34,451 nt of DNA from Sphingomonadales bacterium (GTDB lineage Bacteria > Pseudomonadota > Alphaproteobacteria > Sphingomonadales > Sphingomonadaceae), in contig JAGWTB010000020.1 of assembly GCA_028869175.1 (NCBI GenBank), positions 1 to 34,451 of the forward strand, written 5' to 3'. Numbering within the stretch: position 1 is the stretch's first letter; the number at the start of each line of letters is the position of its first letter. Below, one piece after another: positions 8,955 through 20,714 of this stretch. The position numbers and the translations under genes were made by a program. Below the pieces are notes generated by a model. It was not told the origin of the DNA and made no database searches. It worked only from the letters and a program-made list of their open reading frames with translations.

Positions 8955-9253
8955 TCGTGAAACAGGGCCTCAAGATCGCGCCGGGCGTCGATCACCCGGA
9001 TGATGTCCACGACGGATTGCGCATGATCGACCCGGTAAAGCACCAGATAGGGGCGGCGCAGGATAACCCTGATGCCATCTATCAGGTCGTCGCGAGCCGG
9101 ACCCGCTTCCGGATAGTCCGCCAGTTGCCGGATGCCTTGCTCAATTCGTTCAAGCTGACGAATGGCCGCGTGTTCGTCGTGCCGGGCAATGCTCACCCAG
9201 ATGGCAGTCAAATCATCGCGTGCCGCAAGACTGCGGCGGATGGCAAAAGTCAT
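8951..9253 (-). CDS. parE: ParE/RelE-superfamily toxin
   Basis: SLAARDDLTAIWVSIARHDEHAAIRQLERIEQGIRQLADYPEAGPARDDLIDGIRVI...YLVLYRVD. Confidence 0.9.
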   Translation of the reverse strand: MTFAIRRSLAARDDLTAIWVSIARHDEHAAIRQLERIEQGIRQLADYPEAGPARDDLIDGIRVILRRPYLVLYRVDHAQSVVDIIRVIDARRDLEALFHE

Positions 9254-9513
9254 GCCTTGCGATCGGCCAGAATGCCCTGCCCGGCCCGCATTATGTCGGC
9301 CATACCGTCGTGTGGTTCGAAGCCGGAGGCAATGCCTTCCTCGATCAACGCCCGCACTTTGGCGAGATCACGGTCGCGCCGTTGCATCCACTCGGCAAGT
9401 GCGGCCTGGACAACATGATCGAGCGATGCGAATTCGCCACCAGCGACAGCCGCATTCGTGGCATCGACCAGTTCGTCCGACAGTTTGACCGAGACGTTTT
9501 CGATCTTTCCCAT
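9250..9513 (-). CDS. parD: ParD-type ribbon-helix-helix antitoxin
   Basis: MGKIENVSVKLSDELVDATNAAVAGGEFASLDHVVQAALAEW; ATGA overlap with parE. Confidence 0.88.
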   Translation of the reverse strand: MGKIENVSVKLSDELVDATNAAVAGGEFASLDHVVQAALAEWMQRRDRDLAKVRALIEEGIASGFEPHDGMADIMRAGQGILADRKA

Positions 9514-9577
9514 GACCAGAGGATAGTCGTGGCGCAAATGGCACGCAACCGTGTTTTGCCGCAGTCGGCGCCCGGCC

Positions 9578-10129
9578 TCAGTCTGGCTGGATCAACATGG
9601 TATCGCCGCGCAGCTCCACCTTGCCGAGCTTGCCCAGCACCGACTGGCCGAGCAGGTTGGTGCCCAGTCCTTCCATCACCACCGCCTGGACGCCATGCAA
9701 TTCGTGTCCGCCTATCTCGATGGTGTCCAGCATCACCGGCATGCCGTTGCCGGTGCCCGATGCCGTGCGCATGATCGGGCGGAAGTCTGCCGGATCGGCG
9801 GCAATGCCCAGTTCCTGCGCCGTATCGACCGTCAGCGCCACCACGTCCGCGCCGGTATCGACCAGAAAGCGCGTATCCGCCCCGTTGACCCGTGCCGACA
9901 TGTGGAACTGTCCGCTGGCATCGCGCCGCAGTTCCATCGCATCGTAATAGCTGTCGGAATGGCCGTCTTGCGGATGATCGGATGATGTTTCCGATGCCTT
10001 GCCATGTGGCGCATCGTCGGCGTGTTTCGCCGAAACACCATAGCGCGAATCCAGCCCCGTCGCGACGAGCATCATCGCGACGATCAGCACGAAAGTGAAG
10101 CCGAGCAGCCTTTGCATGGCAGGCTGCAT
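9578..10129 (-). CDS. retropepsin-like clan AA aspartic protease
   Basis: FLVDTGADVVALT active site, N-terminal TM segment, LGTNLLGQSVLGKL C-terminal motif. Confidence 0.88.
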   Translation of the reverse strand: MQPAMQRLLGFTFVLIVAMMLVATGLDSRYGVSAKHADDAPHGKASETSSDHPQDGHSDSYYDAMELRRDASGQFHMSARVNGADTRFLVDTGADVVALTVDTAQELGIAADPADFRPIMRTASGTGNGMPVMLDTIEIGGHELHGVQAVVMEGLGTNLLGQSVLGKLGKVELRGDTMLIQPD

Positions 10130-10135
10130 AGCGCC

Positions 10136-10152
10136 AAAGCGGTTACCGCTTT
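10136..10152. promoter_or_regulatory. near-perfect palindrome AAAGCGGTTACCGCTTT between ispG and the protease gene
   Basis: 7-bp arms AAAGCGG/CCGCTTT with a 3-nt loop, in the short gap 10130-10161. Confidence 0.45.
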
Positions 10153-10161
10153 ACCAACGGC

Positions 10162-11286
10162 TTACGCCGCCTTGCCCGCATCCGTGGTCGCCGCCTCGAT
10201 CTCCGCCGCCTTCTGTTCCACCAGCGCGACGATGTGGTCGAGCATGTCCTCGCTCTGTACGTGATGGTCGGTGACGCCCGAGAGGTAGACCATGTGCTTG
10301 CCATTGCCGCCGCCGGTGACGCCGATGTCGGTTTCGCGGGCCTCGCCGGGGCCGTTGACCACGCAGCCGAGCACCGAGAGCGACAGCGGCGTCTTGATGT
10401 GGCTCAGCCGCGCTTCCAGCGCCTCCACCGTGCGGATCACGTCGAAGCCCTGCCGCGCGCAGCTTGGGCAGGACACCACGCGCACCCCGCGCGTGCGCAG
10501 GCCCAGCGCCTTCAGAATCTCGAACCCCACGCGCACTTCCTCTTCCGGCTCGGCGGAGAGCGAGACGCGCAGGGTATCGCCGATGCCGGCCCACAGCAGG
10601 TTGCCGATGCCGATGCTGGACTTCACCGTGCCGCCGATCAGCCCGCCCGCCTCGGTGATGCCGAGATGCAGCGGGCAATCGACCGCCTCGGCCAGGCCCA
10701 TGTAGGCGGCGACGGCCAGGAACACGTCGCTGGCCTTCACCGCCACCTTGTATTCGTGGAAGTCGTGGTCCTGCAACAGCTTGATGTGATCGAGCGCGCT
10801 TTCGACCAGAGCTTCGGGGCATGGCTCGCCGTATTTTTCCAGCAGATTCTTCTCCAGGCTGCCGGCATTGACTCCGATGCGGATCGAGCAGCCATTGGCC
10901 TTGGCGGCGCGGACCACTTCGGCCACTCGCTCGCTGGAGCCGATGTTGCCCGGATTGATCCGCAGGCAGGCCGCGCCCGCATCGGCCGCTTCCAGCGCGC
11001 GCTTGTAGTGGAAATGGATGTCGGCAACGATCGGCACCTCGGCCGCGCGGACGATTTCGCGCAAGGCCGCCGTGCTTTCCACGTCGGGGCAGGAGACGCG
11101 GATGATGTCCGCCCCTGCCTCCTCGCAGCGGCGGATCTGGGCGATGGTCGCCGCCGCGTCGGAGGTCAGCGTGTTGGTCATGGTCTGGACGGTGATCGGC
11201 GCATCGCCGCCAACGGGCACGCGGCCCACCATGATCTGCCGGCTCTTGCGTTGCGCGATGTCGCGCCAGGGTCTGATCGAGGACAT
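10162..11286 (-). CDS. ispG: (E)-4-hydroxy-3-methylbut-2-enyl-diphosphate synthase
   Basis: [72 protein letters not shown]. Confidence 0.97.
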   Translation of the reverse strand: MSSIRPWRDIAQRKSRQIMVGRVPVGGDAPITVQTMTNTLTSDAAATIAQIRRCEEAGADIIRVSCPDVESTAALREIVRAAEVPIVADIHFHYKRALEAADAGAACLRINPGNIGSSERVAEVVRAAKANGCSIRIGVNAGSLEKNLLEKYGEPCPEALVESALDHIKLLQDHDFHEYKVAVKASDVFLAVAAYMGLAEAVDCPLHLGITEAGGLIGGTVKSSIGIGNLLWAGIGDTLRVSLSAEPEEEVRVGFEILKALGLRTRGVRVVSCPSCARQGFDVIRTVEALEARLSHIKTPLSLSVLGCVVNGPGEARETDIGVTGGGNGKHMVYLSGVTDHHVQSEDMLDHIVALVEQKAAEIEAATTDAGKAA

Positions 11287-11423
11287 GCCCCCGCCTATAG
11301 GCGAGGCGCGGGGCGCGGCAAAGCCCGAAGGCGCGGCTGCACGGTATGGCCACGCGCCTTGCATCGATCTTGCTGGACCTTTCGGCATGGCTGCGCCAGT
11401 CTGCCGCGTGAAGGGGCGAGGCG

Positions 11424-12275
11424 ATGCGCTACGATTCCAGCCGCGATGCGCTTTACCGCCCGCAACTGCTGGACCCGCTCGATCCGGCACTGTTTGCGGG
11501 CAAGGACGATGCCCGCTGCGCCGAACTGTCGCGGCTGGCATATTACGCTTTCCCGCCCGATGAGGCCCGGCTCGATGCGGCGCTGGCGGCACTGGGCTTC
11601 GTCTCGCGCAGCTATTTCGAGGACCGGCAGAGCAATACCCAGGCCATGGCGCTGATCGATGCCGCCGGGCAGGCCGTGATCGCCTTTCGCGGCACCCAGG
11701 CGGGCCATCCGGTCGATGCGATCACCGACATGAGCTTCCGGCCGGTGGACTGGGGCCGCGGCGGCAAGGTCCATCTCGGCTTTCGCAGCGCCTATGACAG
11801 CCCCTCGTTCAACATCCGCGCCGCACTGGCGGGCTGGCTGGCGGATCACCGCCCCGGGCGGCTGATCGCCACCGGCCACAGCCTCGGCGCGGCGCTGGCG
11901 ACTTTGCTGGCCAGCGACCACCCGGCGGCGGAGCTGGTCACTTTCGGCAGCCCGGCGGTTGGCAATGCCGCCTTTGCCGCGCTGTTCACTGGCCGTGCGG
12001 TGCGCCGCTACTGCAATTGCTGCGACATCGTCGTGCGGGTGCCGCCGCCGCTAGCCGGTTTTCGCCACACGCCGGGCCTGCGCTACATCGACCGCAGTGG
12101 CAGGATCGCAGCCAGCGAACCCACCCCCGCTGCCATTGCCGCAGACACCGCACTGGCGCAGACGCGCTATCTCCAGCGCGCGCTCAACCCCATCGCCAAT
12201 GTCGCCAACCGCGCGCTGGCCGATCACGCGCCGGTCAATTACGTCTCGGCAGTGCTGGGCATCAGGACGGGGTAA
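11424..12275 (+). CDS. class 3-like lipase (alpha/beta hydrolase)
   Basis: [50 protein letters not shown]. Confidence 0.9.
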   Translation: MRYDSSRDALYRPQLLDPLDPALFAGKDDARCAELSRLAYYAFPPDEARLDAALAALGFVSRSYFEDRQSNTQAMALIDAAGQAVIAFRGTQAGHPVDAITDMSFRPVDWGRGGKVHLGFRSAYDSPSFNIRAALAGWLADHRPGRLIATGHSLGAALATLLASDHPAAELVTFGSPAVGNAAFAALFTGRAVRRYCNCCDIVVRVPPPLAGFRHTPGLRYIDRSGRIAASEPTPAAIAADTALAQTRYLQRALNPIANVANRALADHAPVNYVSAVLGIRTG

Positions 12276-12309
12276 CGAGATGCCGCTCTTTTGAGTATGA
12301 AGAGAAATC

Positions 12310-12831
12310 TCACAGCATCGCCGCGAAGAGGAACTCCTCGTCCACCTGCTCGCCGACGTTGAAGGTGATGTCGGCCACGCGTTCGAAACCGTATCGCGCG
12401 TAGAAGCGCTGCGCACCGTCGTTGCCGCTCCACACCGAAAGCTGCATCTCGTCGCAGCCGCGCGCGCGCGCCTCGGCCATGGCCCAGTCCATCAGCGCCT
12501 TGCCCAACCCGCCGCCCAGCGCATCAGGCGCGGTGTAGAGCTGCTTGAGCTCGATCACCTTCGTCCCCCGCGCATGCTCGGGCCAGCCGCAGGCAAGGCC
12601 GAGTTTCGCATAGGCAACCAGCCGCCCGTCCCGCTCGGCAAGGCAATAGAGCTTGGCAGCATCGGCAACCTCACCCGCAACCGCCGGCTCGGAATGGACC
12701 TCGGCAAGGAAAGCGGAGAGGTCTTCGGGGCGATACATGTGGCCGAACTTGGCGACGAAGCTGTCGATGCCCAGCTGCGATAGTGCGGGAACGTCGGCTG
12801 GCGTGGCCGGGCGGAGGATGAGGTCGGTCAT
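12310..12831 (-). CDS. GNAT family N-acetyltransferase
   Basis: LKQLYTAPDALGGGLGKALMDWAMAEARARGCDEMQLSVWSGNDGAQRFYARYGFE. Confidence 0.9.
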   Translation of the reverse strand: MTDLILRPATPADVPALSQLGIDSFVAKFGHMYRPEDLSAFLAEVHSEPAVAGEVADAAKLYCLAERDGRLVAYAKLGLACGWPEHARGTKVIELKQLYTAPDALGGGLGKALMDWAMAEARARGCDEMQLSVWSGNDGAQRFYARYGFERVADITFNVGEQVDEEFLFAAML

Positions 12832-12836
12832 GGCAA

Positions 12837-13298
12837 TCACAAGGTCCGGGTCATGAACAGGCTGAACGGGTCTTCGCCATAGTCGGCAAAGGGCGCACAG
12901 GGAACGAAATGGTTGGCGCGGTAGAGCCGCTGGGCGGGGGCGAACTGTTCGGGCGCACCGGTTTCGAGGCTGAGCCGCAGATAGCCCCGCGCCCGCGCTA
13001 CCGCGATCAGGTGATCGAGAATCGCCTGCCCCACGCCCTTGCCGCGATAATCGGGATGCGCGCGCATCGACTTGAGCTCGCCATGCCAGGCGTCAAGCTG
13101 CTTGATCGCCCCGCATCCCGCCAGGCGATCCCCGTCCCACGCCGAAAAGAATGTCACATCCGCCGCGCGCAGCCGTTCGACCGGCATGGCGTGGACCGAA
13201 CAGGGCGGCGACCATGCGTGCATCTCGGCAAGGTGCAGCGTCAGCAGCTGGACGATTGCCTCGCCGGCAAGGTCATCCTCGATGAAGGTGAGCGGCAT
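12837..13298 (-). CDS. GNAT family N-acetyltransferase
   Basis: MRAHPDYRGKGVGQAILDHLIAVARARGYLRLSLETG; TGATG overlap with the upstream RDD gene. Confidence 0.9.
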   Translation of the reverse strand: MPLTFIEDDLAGEAIVQLLTLHLAEMHAWSPPCSVHAMPVERLRAADVTFFSAWDGDRLAGCGAIKQLDAWHGELKSMRAHPDYRGKGVGQAILDHLIAVARARGYLRLSLETGAPEQFAPAQRLYRANHFVPCAPFADYGEDPFSLFMTRTL

Positions 13299-14233
13299 CA
13301 CGGTTTCCCGTCAAACTTGTCCGCCTTGCGCTTGCCGAAGCGCATGCCCGCTTCCAGCCGGGCGCGGAGCTGGGTGTAGTAGGCTTCCAGAAAGGCGCGT
13401 TCGTCGCCGCTGCCGGGGGACCAGCCGATCTTGCGGCAGATCGCCTCGGCCACCGCAACTGTCGCCTCTGGCCGGTTTTCCCGCAGGACGCGTTCCAGTG
13501 TCTGCAACTCATACTCGCCGTAGACCGCCAGTTCCTCATCTCCGAACTTGTAGGTGACCCCGGTGCGGCGGCTTTCCTTGCCGCGCGCCGCTTCACCCAC
13601 CGACATCGCCGATTCCAGCTTGCGCTTGGGCGCTTCCACCACCCAGGAACCGGCGATCAGGTCTCCGGCGCGCAGGCGGTCCTTGTTGAAGAAGGGGAAC
13701 AACGCGAAAACCAGGAACCACGCGGTCGCCGCGATGCCCGCCGCGCCCATGTCTCCCCCGTCGCTGGCGGACAGCAGGAACACCAGCGGCAGGAACAGTT
13801 CGATATCGCGCAGCAGGTTGCGCGCGATCACCATCTCCGCCGAAAGCCGCCCGCCATCGCGCGCGGCGACACGAATGCCGGTCATCCGCTTGCCCGGGGT
13901 CGCCCCGCGCGGGCCGAGTTCGAAATAGAGGAACCAGGCGTTGCGGAACAGGAACATCGCCGCGATCCAGACGATGAACAGAAACTCCAGCGCATGCTCG
14001 ATAGCGGTCTTGTGCGCCTTGGCCGCGATCTCACCGAACGTGCCGCCGGCGATCATGGCCAGTGCAATGGTGGTAGCCAGCATGGCCAGCCCGATGAAGA
14101 TCAGGTCCAGTGCCAGCGCCCCGAAGCGCGAGCCACGGCTGGCAAGGGTGATCGGCAGTTCAATGCCTTCTGGCGTGACCATGCGGCGCAGGCGATCATT
14201 GCCGGCGCGCAGACTGGCTGGCGCGGCGCTCAT
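13298..14233 (-). CDS. RDD family membrane protein
   Basis: LPITLASRGSRFGALALDLIFIG...ELGPRGATPGKRMTGIRVAARDG. Confidence 0.9.
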   Translation of the reverse strand: MSAAPASLRAGNDRLRRMVTPEGIELPITLASRGSRFGALALDLIFIGLAMLATTIALAMIAGGTFGEIAAKAHKTAIEHALEFLFIVWIAAMFLFRNAWFLYFELGPRGATPGKRMTGIRVAARDGGRLSAEMVIARNLLRDIELFLPLVFLLSASDGGDMGAAGIAATAWFLVFALFPFFNKDRLRAGDLIAGSWVVEAPKRKLESAMSVGEAARGKESRRTGVTYKFGDEELAVYGEYELQTLERVLRENRPEATVAVAEAICRKIGWSPGSGDERAFLEAYYTQLRARLEAGMRFGKRKADKFDGKP

Positions 14234-15294
14234 GCTCCGGCGCTCCCTTGCGGCACGCGCCGGAAGGCGAAGAAGTAGCCGGTCCAGATCGCCAGCATCG
14301 CCCCGCCGACGGTGAAGCGCCCCGCCGTGGTGTCGATCAACTGCCGCGCAAAGCCTTCGAGCATGGCGGCGACCACCAGCATCAGCACCACGCCGACCAT
14401 GACCACCGCCGCACGCCGCCCCGCCTCACCCGCCGCCTGCATGACCGACAGCTGCCCGGGAAAGGCCATCGACCGGCCGACGTGCAGCCCCGCCCCGCCC
14501 GCCAGCAGGATAGCGTAGAGCTCGGTCGTGCCATGGACGGCCAGCCAGCCGGCGAAGTCCACCATCAGCCCCTGTCCGTGATAGAGCCACAGCATGGCCC
14601 CCATGGTACCCATGTTCTGCACCAGCAACATCAGCGAGGGCACGCCGAAGGCAAATCCCAGGGCGAAGGCCATGATCGAGACCTGCGCGTTATTGCTGAA
14701 CAGATAGGCGGAGAACGCGGACTTGGCATCCTGCCCCTGGTTGCCGAACAAGGTGCCATAGAGCACCTCGCGGCTTGCCCCCGGCACGCGCGCATCGGCG
14801 AACTGGCCGGGAACCAGAGCATAGTACCAGTCCGGATCGTGGGCGACGAGCACCCAGCCAACCACCGTGCCCGCCACCATCGCGGCGAGCGCGATCAGCA
14901 GGTCCACCCAGATCGCCCGCACCGCCGCCGACCAGCCGCCGCCGAAGAAGCGCCGCAGCCAGCCGCCCAGCGATACGCGCGGGCCATAGACCAGGAACCA
15001 TGCCCGCTGGACCAGCCCTTCGAGATAGGCCAGCGTTGCCGCATCGAGCGAGGTCTCGCGCGCGATCGAGAGGCTGGAGGCGACCGTGCGGTAGAGCACC
15101 GGCAGTTCAAGCACATCGGCATCGGACAGTTTGCGCACCCGCCCGGCTTCCATCCGCGTGACAATGGCCTCCAGTCTTTGCCAATCGCCTTCGCGTTCCT
15201 GGCGGAACCGGTCGGAACGCAGCGCCGCCGCCTCCAGCGCGGCATCGCCGGACTGCGTGTTCCTGCCGAACATGGTGCCCAGATCCAGCGCCAT
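14230..15294 (-). CDS. SpoIIM/DUF95 family membrane protein
   Basis: LVYGPRVSLGGWLRRFF, FSNNAQVSIMAFALGFAFGVPSLMLLVQNMGTMGAM, HGTTELYAILLAGGAGLHVGRSM. Confidence 0.9.
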   Translation of the reverse strand: MALDLGTMFGRNTQSGDAALEAAALRSDRFRQEREGDWQRLEAIVTRMEAGRVRKLSDADVLELPVLYRTVASSLSIARETSLDAATLAYLEGLVQRAWFLVYGPRVSLGGWLRRFFGGGWSAAVRAIWVDLLIALAAMVAGTVVGWVLVAHDPDWYYALVPGQFADARVPGASREVLYGTLFGNQGQDAKSAFSAYLFSNNAQVSIMAFALGFAFGVPSLMLLVQNMGTMGAMLWLYHGQGLMVDFAGWLAVHGTTELYAILLAGGAGLHVGRSMAFPGQLSVMQAAGEAGRRAAVVMVGVVLMLVVAAMLEGFARQLIDTTAGRFTVGGAMLAIWTGYFFAFRRVPQGSAGA

Positions 15295-16628
15295 TACAAT
15301 GCTCCCGCCCGTTTGATCGCGAGGTAGGAATCGATCAGCCGCGTGCCGATCCGGTCATAGGGAGCTTCCACCACGTCAACGCCGATCTGGCGCAGGCGGC
15401 TGGTGACGAGCGCCTTCTGGCGCAGCAGCGAATCGGCGGTGACCGACATGGCCAGCGCCTGCATGTCTGCCGGGGAAGCGCCGGCGATGTCTTCCAGTTC
15501 CTCGTCGGCCATGGTGACGAAAATGACGAGGTGGCGCGAAACCAGTCGGCCGATCGATTCGATCATCAGTTCCGCGCTGGTCGGGTCGGTGAAATCGGAA
15601 AAGACCACCACCAGCGAACGACGCTGCAGCCGTCCCGCCAGAGTGGCAAGCGCGAAGGTGAAATTGGGTTCCTGCGCGTGGTAGTCCAGCCCGGCAGCGG
15701 CGCGCTGCAACTGGGTGAAGTGGCGCGGGTCGGTGACGAACGGCGTCATCGTCTCGGGCCGGGCGGCAAAGCCGAACAGCGCCACCCGGTCCCCGCCCTT
15801 GAGCGCGACGTAGGCGGTGGCCAGCGCGGCGGACACCGCCCGGTCGATGCGCGGCAGGCCGCCCACCGGCTCGCACATCGCCTGCCCGCAATCGAAGGCG
15901 AAGACGATCTGGTTGTTGCGCTCTACCTCGAACTCCTTGGCATAGAGGTGCGTGTGCCGGGCCGAGGTTTTCCAATCGATCCGGCGGCGGTCCATGCCGG
16001 ACTGGTATTCGGTCAGCGCCTCGAACTCGTTGCCTTCGCCGCGCATGCGCCGGGCGATCAGGCCGAACTGCGAATTCTTGAGGAACGCCTGCAAGGCGGG
16101 CGAGCGCACCGCGCCCAGATTGGGCCAGACGCGCACTTCGGCGTCGATGGCGCGCGACGTCTGCCGTGCGCCGAGCCCCAATGGCCCGGTCCAGCGCAGC
16201 CAGAGCTTTTCCACCGCGCCGGTTCCGCGCCGGGTCGGCCTGAACTCCGCGCTGCCGCTGTGCGCGCCGCTGGCCGGATCGGGCGAGAGCGCCAAGGCCA
16301 GCGAACCGCCTTCGGCAAGGCGGCTGTCGATCGCCAGCGCGGCTTCGGTCCAGCGGCCGAGCCGGGTGGCGAAGTCCGCCAGAACCGTGATCCGGGCCGC
16401 ATCCCCCACTTCGACGTCGGCCGGGGCGATCAACCGCACGTCTTCCAGTCGCCCGGCCAGCAGCGCGTCGAGCAGCACCAGCGCGAGCAGCGTGCCGCCG
16501 AGCGCCGGGGCGACGATCCATGCCGCCGGGGCAACCGCCGCCAGCACCAGCGCGAAGGGCGCAGCCAGCGCGATCAGCAGCGCGGCGCGTCCGGTGGGGG
16601 CTACGGCAAGGGCGCGGAAGGGGTTCAT
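15294..16628 (-). CDS. DUF58 domain-containing protein (vWA-like)
   Basis: FEALTEYQSGMDRRRIDWKTSARHTHLYAKEFEVERNNQIVFAFDCGQAM. Confidence 0.93.
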   Translation of the reverse strand: MNPFRALAVAPTGRAALLIALAAPFALVLAAVAPAAWIVAPALGGTLLALVLLDALLAGRLEDVRLIAPADVEVGDAARITVLADFATRLGRWTEAALAIDSRLAEGGSLALALSPDPASGAHSGSAEFRPTRRGTGAVEKLWLRWTGPLGLGARQTSRAIDAEVRVWPNLGAVRSPALQAFLKNSQFGLIARRMRGEGNEFEALTEYQSGMDRRRIDWKTSARHTHLYAKEFEVERNNQIVFAFDCGQAMCEPVGGLPRIDRAVSAALATAYVALKGGDRVALFGFAARPETMTPFVTDPRHFTQLQRAAAGLDYHAQEPNFTFALATLAGRLQRRSLVVVFSDFTDPTSAELMIESIGRLVSRHLVIFVTMADEELEDIAGASPADMQALAMSVTADSLLRQKALVTSRLRQIGVDVVEAPYDRIGTRLIDSYLAIKRAGAL

Positions 16629-16668
16629 CGGTTGGACATAGACCTCGCGTGGGCTTGACCAGCCCGGA

Positions 16669-17639
<971 letters not shown>

Positions 17640-17643
<4 letters not shown>

Positions 17644-18944
17644 CGGGTCAGCATCCTTTCAAGGGCATGGAGGTCCTGCGCCGCGCCGAGCATCTCGTTC
17701 GGGCGGCGCGCTGCGCGCAGCCGCGCGGCGATGGCGGAAAATGGTACGGTGCCGGGCACCCGGGCTTCGAGTGCGCGATCTATCGCCGCTTCAGTTTCCG
17801 CAGCTTCGGCCATGCGCGGCAGGGCCAGAGCGCGGGCAATCCGCTCGCGCGCGTGGTCGGCATAGGGCGGCGCAATCAGGTGGAGCCGCCGGGTGCGGCG
17901 GATCAGCCCGGCAGCATTCGACACCAGCGCGCGCTTGCCAAAGGCAATGGCGCGCACCCCGGCACGCGCCGGCCCGAAGCGCACGAAGGCGCGCCAGCCC
18001 ACCGCCAGCGCCGCGATCAGCAAACACAGTGTCGCGGCCAGGAACGGCGGGGTGAAAGCGAGCGTCAGCAGGTTGGCCGACTGGCCCAGACCGTTCTGCG
18101 TGAGGTCGAAGGCCACGGCCTTGCCATCATCGCCCATCGCCGCACGGAACAGCGCTTCGGCCAACCGGGCATTTTCCGGCCTGGCCATGCCCCAGTTGTC
18201 GAGCAGGTCTGGATCGAACACGAAGACGACCGGATAGCTGTCTTCATCCTCGCCGTAGGTTTCCGGAGGATTGAGCGACAGGTCTTCAAGACCTGGGTAA
18301 ATGCCGCCATCGGCGATCCAGCCAGCCAGCGTTCGTCCGTCGGCAGCGCTGGCCACCAGCGGCACCAGTCGCTTGCCCCGGCCGGCAATCACGACCTTGG
18401 GATCGGGCAGGCTGCCAGTGATGTCCTGTGCCGACCATTGTCCGTTTGCCGGGGCTCCCTTGGCGTCCTTCATCTCGACCGTCAGGTCGTCAAAAAAGCC
18501 CGGGATCGGCGCGACCTGCGGAAAGGGCAGGTCGACCCAGCCCTGCTTCGCGCCCTTGCGATTCTGCGCGATGGGCACCGAGGCCCATTTCGGCAGGATC
18601 ACCAGCGTCGGACCGACCTGCTTGCGCTTGTCGACGATTGCCTGCAGTTCCTTGCCCTCGGCCCCGACCGGCGGGGTGAGCACCAGCAACCCGGGGCCAT
18701 CAAGCCCGGCGGCGGAGCGCACGCGGGTGACGGTCATGCCCCGCTTCTCAAGATAGCTTGCCAGCGCGGCATAGCCGTTGAGGCCCTTGCCGCCGACGTG
18801 GCCGCCGCCGTTGTTGGTGTTGCCCGCAGTCATCCCCGCGCCGATCATCCACAGCAGCGCGACGAACACGGCCCCGCCGAACAAGACCAGCGCCAGCACG
18901 GTGCGCGGCGAGAAGGGCGATGGATTGGCCGCGCCGGCGGTCAT
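17640..18944 (-). CDS. DUF4350 domain-containing protein
   Basis: Single TM N-terminus, [39 protein letters not shown]; located between DUF4129 and MoxR. Confidence 0.82.
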
Positions 18945-19600
18945 GCCGCCAGCCTTTCCAGCGCGAACTTGGCATAGGCCTCACGCGCGGCCTGCCAGTC
19001 GGCCAGATCGAGCGCGCGCAAGGCGAAGCGGCTGCGCTCCACCCGGTCGGCGATGACGCCGAAGGCCAGTCGCGCCCCTCCGGGGAGCGAGAGCAACCCG
19101 GCAATCTCGCGCGCGGTGCTGGCGGGATGCAGCCAGTCGGGCCGGACGGCGGCGATCTGCTGGACCGAGCGGCGCAGCAACAAGTGCGTCGCCTCGTCGA
19201 ACTTGCCTTCACCGGCCAGCCGGTCAGCGTCCTCCAGCAAGGCCAGAGCATCGGCATGGCTTGGCGTCCAGACCGGGACAACCTCGGGCCGGGGCCGGCG
19301 ACCTGCTTCGATCAGCGGCGCGAGCAAGCGCCAGACGATGGCAAGCACCGCCAGCACCGCCAGCCCGATCAGGATCCACTGCACCACCGGCCACGATACG
19401 CCGAGCGCCTTGCCCAGCGGTTCGAACAGCGATTTGAGGAATTCCTGCAATGGCTTGAGCCAGGCAGGAGGGGCGGGCGGAGCCTGCTGCGGCACCGGGG
19501 CAAACTGGATGTCCCCGCTGGCGCGCACGGCCTCCCAGTCGCGCGCAGCCTGCTGCGCGCTCTGCGATCCGGCAATCTGTTGGGCACCCGCCGACACCAC
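18941..19600 (-). CDS. DUF4129 domain-containing protein
   Basis: Single TM, then ALALLEDADRLAGEGKFDEATHLLLRRSVQQI...LHPASTAREIAGLL. Confidence 0.78.
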   Translation of the reverse strand: MVSAGAQQIAGSQSAQQAARDWEAVRASGDIQFAPVPQQAPPAPPAWLKPLQEFLKSLFEPLGKALGVSWPVVQWILIGLAVLAVLAIVWRLLAPLIEAGRRPRPEVVPVWTPSHADALALLEDADRLAGEGKFDEATHLLLRRSVQQIAAVRPDWLHPASTAREIAGLLSLPGGARLAFGVIADRVERSRFALRALDLADWQAAREAYAKFALERLAA

Positions 19601-19702
19601 TGCTAGGTGGCACGGCGCAAAGCCCGGCGCAAGCGCGTTGCCGCTCCGATTCGGTTGTTTGCCGGGGGGTTAGGAGAATGGACTGGCCAGCGCGGCAGCC
19701 GG

Positions 19703-20596
19703 TTACCCGCGCGCCCGGCCCTGCCTGTAGGTTCCCAGCGGGCGGAATTCCTTGCAGTGGAATTCCAGTTCGGCAATCGCCCGGTCCACCGCCGGATCGC
19801 CAGGCGCACCAATGATATCGGCGTAGAACATGGTGGCGGAAAAGCTGGCCCCCTTCTGGTAGCTTTCCAGCTTGGTCATGTTGACCCCGTTGGTGGCAAA
19901 GCCGCCCAGCGCCTTGTAGAGCGCGGCAGGGATGTTCTTCACCTCGAAGACGAAAGTGGTCATCGCCGCTTCGCCCGCCACACTGGCAGGAACAAGCGGC
20001 TGGCGCGCTAGCATGACAAAGCGGGTGGTGTTGTCCACCGCGTCCTCGACATTGTTGTCGATCACCTTGAGGCCGTAGAGTTCGGCGGCGATCTTCGGTG
20101 CAATCGCGCAGGCCTGCGGGTCTGCCATCTCGCGGACCAGCGCGGCGGCGGCGGCGGTATCGGCATAGGCCATCGGCACGATGCCGCGTTCCCGCAGGTA
20201 GCGGCGCGACTGGCCCAAAGCCTGCGGGTGCGAATAGGCCGCCGCGAAGGGACCGTCACCCAGGGCCATGAGGCTGTGGTGGATCGACAGGAAATGCTCG
20301 CCAACGATGAACAGTCCGCTTTCCGGCAGCAGGAAATGGATGTCCGCCACGCGTCCGTGCTGCGAGTTTTCGATCGGAATGATCGCACGGGCGGCACGCC
20401 CTTCCTTCACCGCATCCAGCGCATCCTCGAAGCTGAAACAGGGCAGCGGCAGGCAATCCGGCGCATATTCCAGCGCGGCCCGGTGCGAGTTGCAGCCCGG
20501 CGCGCCCTGCAGCGCCACGGCGCGGGCGGGATCGGCGGCAGCAGCAGCGGCCATCTGCTCGACCAGGGCGAGCGCAGGTTGGGGAAATGAATGCAT
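19703..20596 (-). CDS. pheA: prephenate dehydratase
   Basis: FEDALDAVKEGRAARAIIPIENSQHGRVADIHFLL, NTTRFVMLAR, ACT-domain MTKLESYQKGASFSATMFYADI. Confidence 0.95.
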   Translation of the reverse strand: MHSFPQPALALVEQMAAAAAADPARAVALQGAPGCNSHRAALEYAPDCLPLPCFSFEDALDAVKEGRAARAIIPIENSQHGRVADIHFLLPESGLFIVGEHFLSIHHSLMALGDGPFAAAYSHPQALGQSRRYLRERGIVPMAYADTAAAAALVREMADPQACAIAPKIAAELYGLKVIDNNVEDAVDNTTRFVMLARQPLVPASVAGEAAMTTFVFEVKNIPAALYKALGGFATNGVNMTKLESYQKGASFSATMFYADIIGAPGDPAVDRAIAELEFHCKEFRPLGTYRQGRARG

Positions 20597-20714
20597 GATT
20601 GCGTCTGGCCCCTAAGACTGTTGGCGAAATCCCGCAATGGGCCTTGCGCTTGGGCCGCACCGTTACTAGAGCGGCGCGCAAACTTGGAATCCATATCCCA
20701 ACGGGGCAATTTCG

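Noticed and set aside
14248-16658. 359-aa and 375-aa plus-strand ORFs
   Set aside because: Antisense to the SpoIIM and DUF58 genes; composition is His/Arg/Gln-rich without domain motifs.
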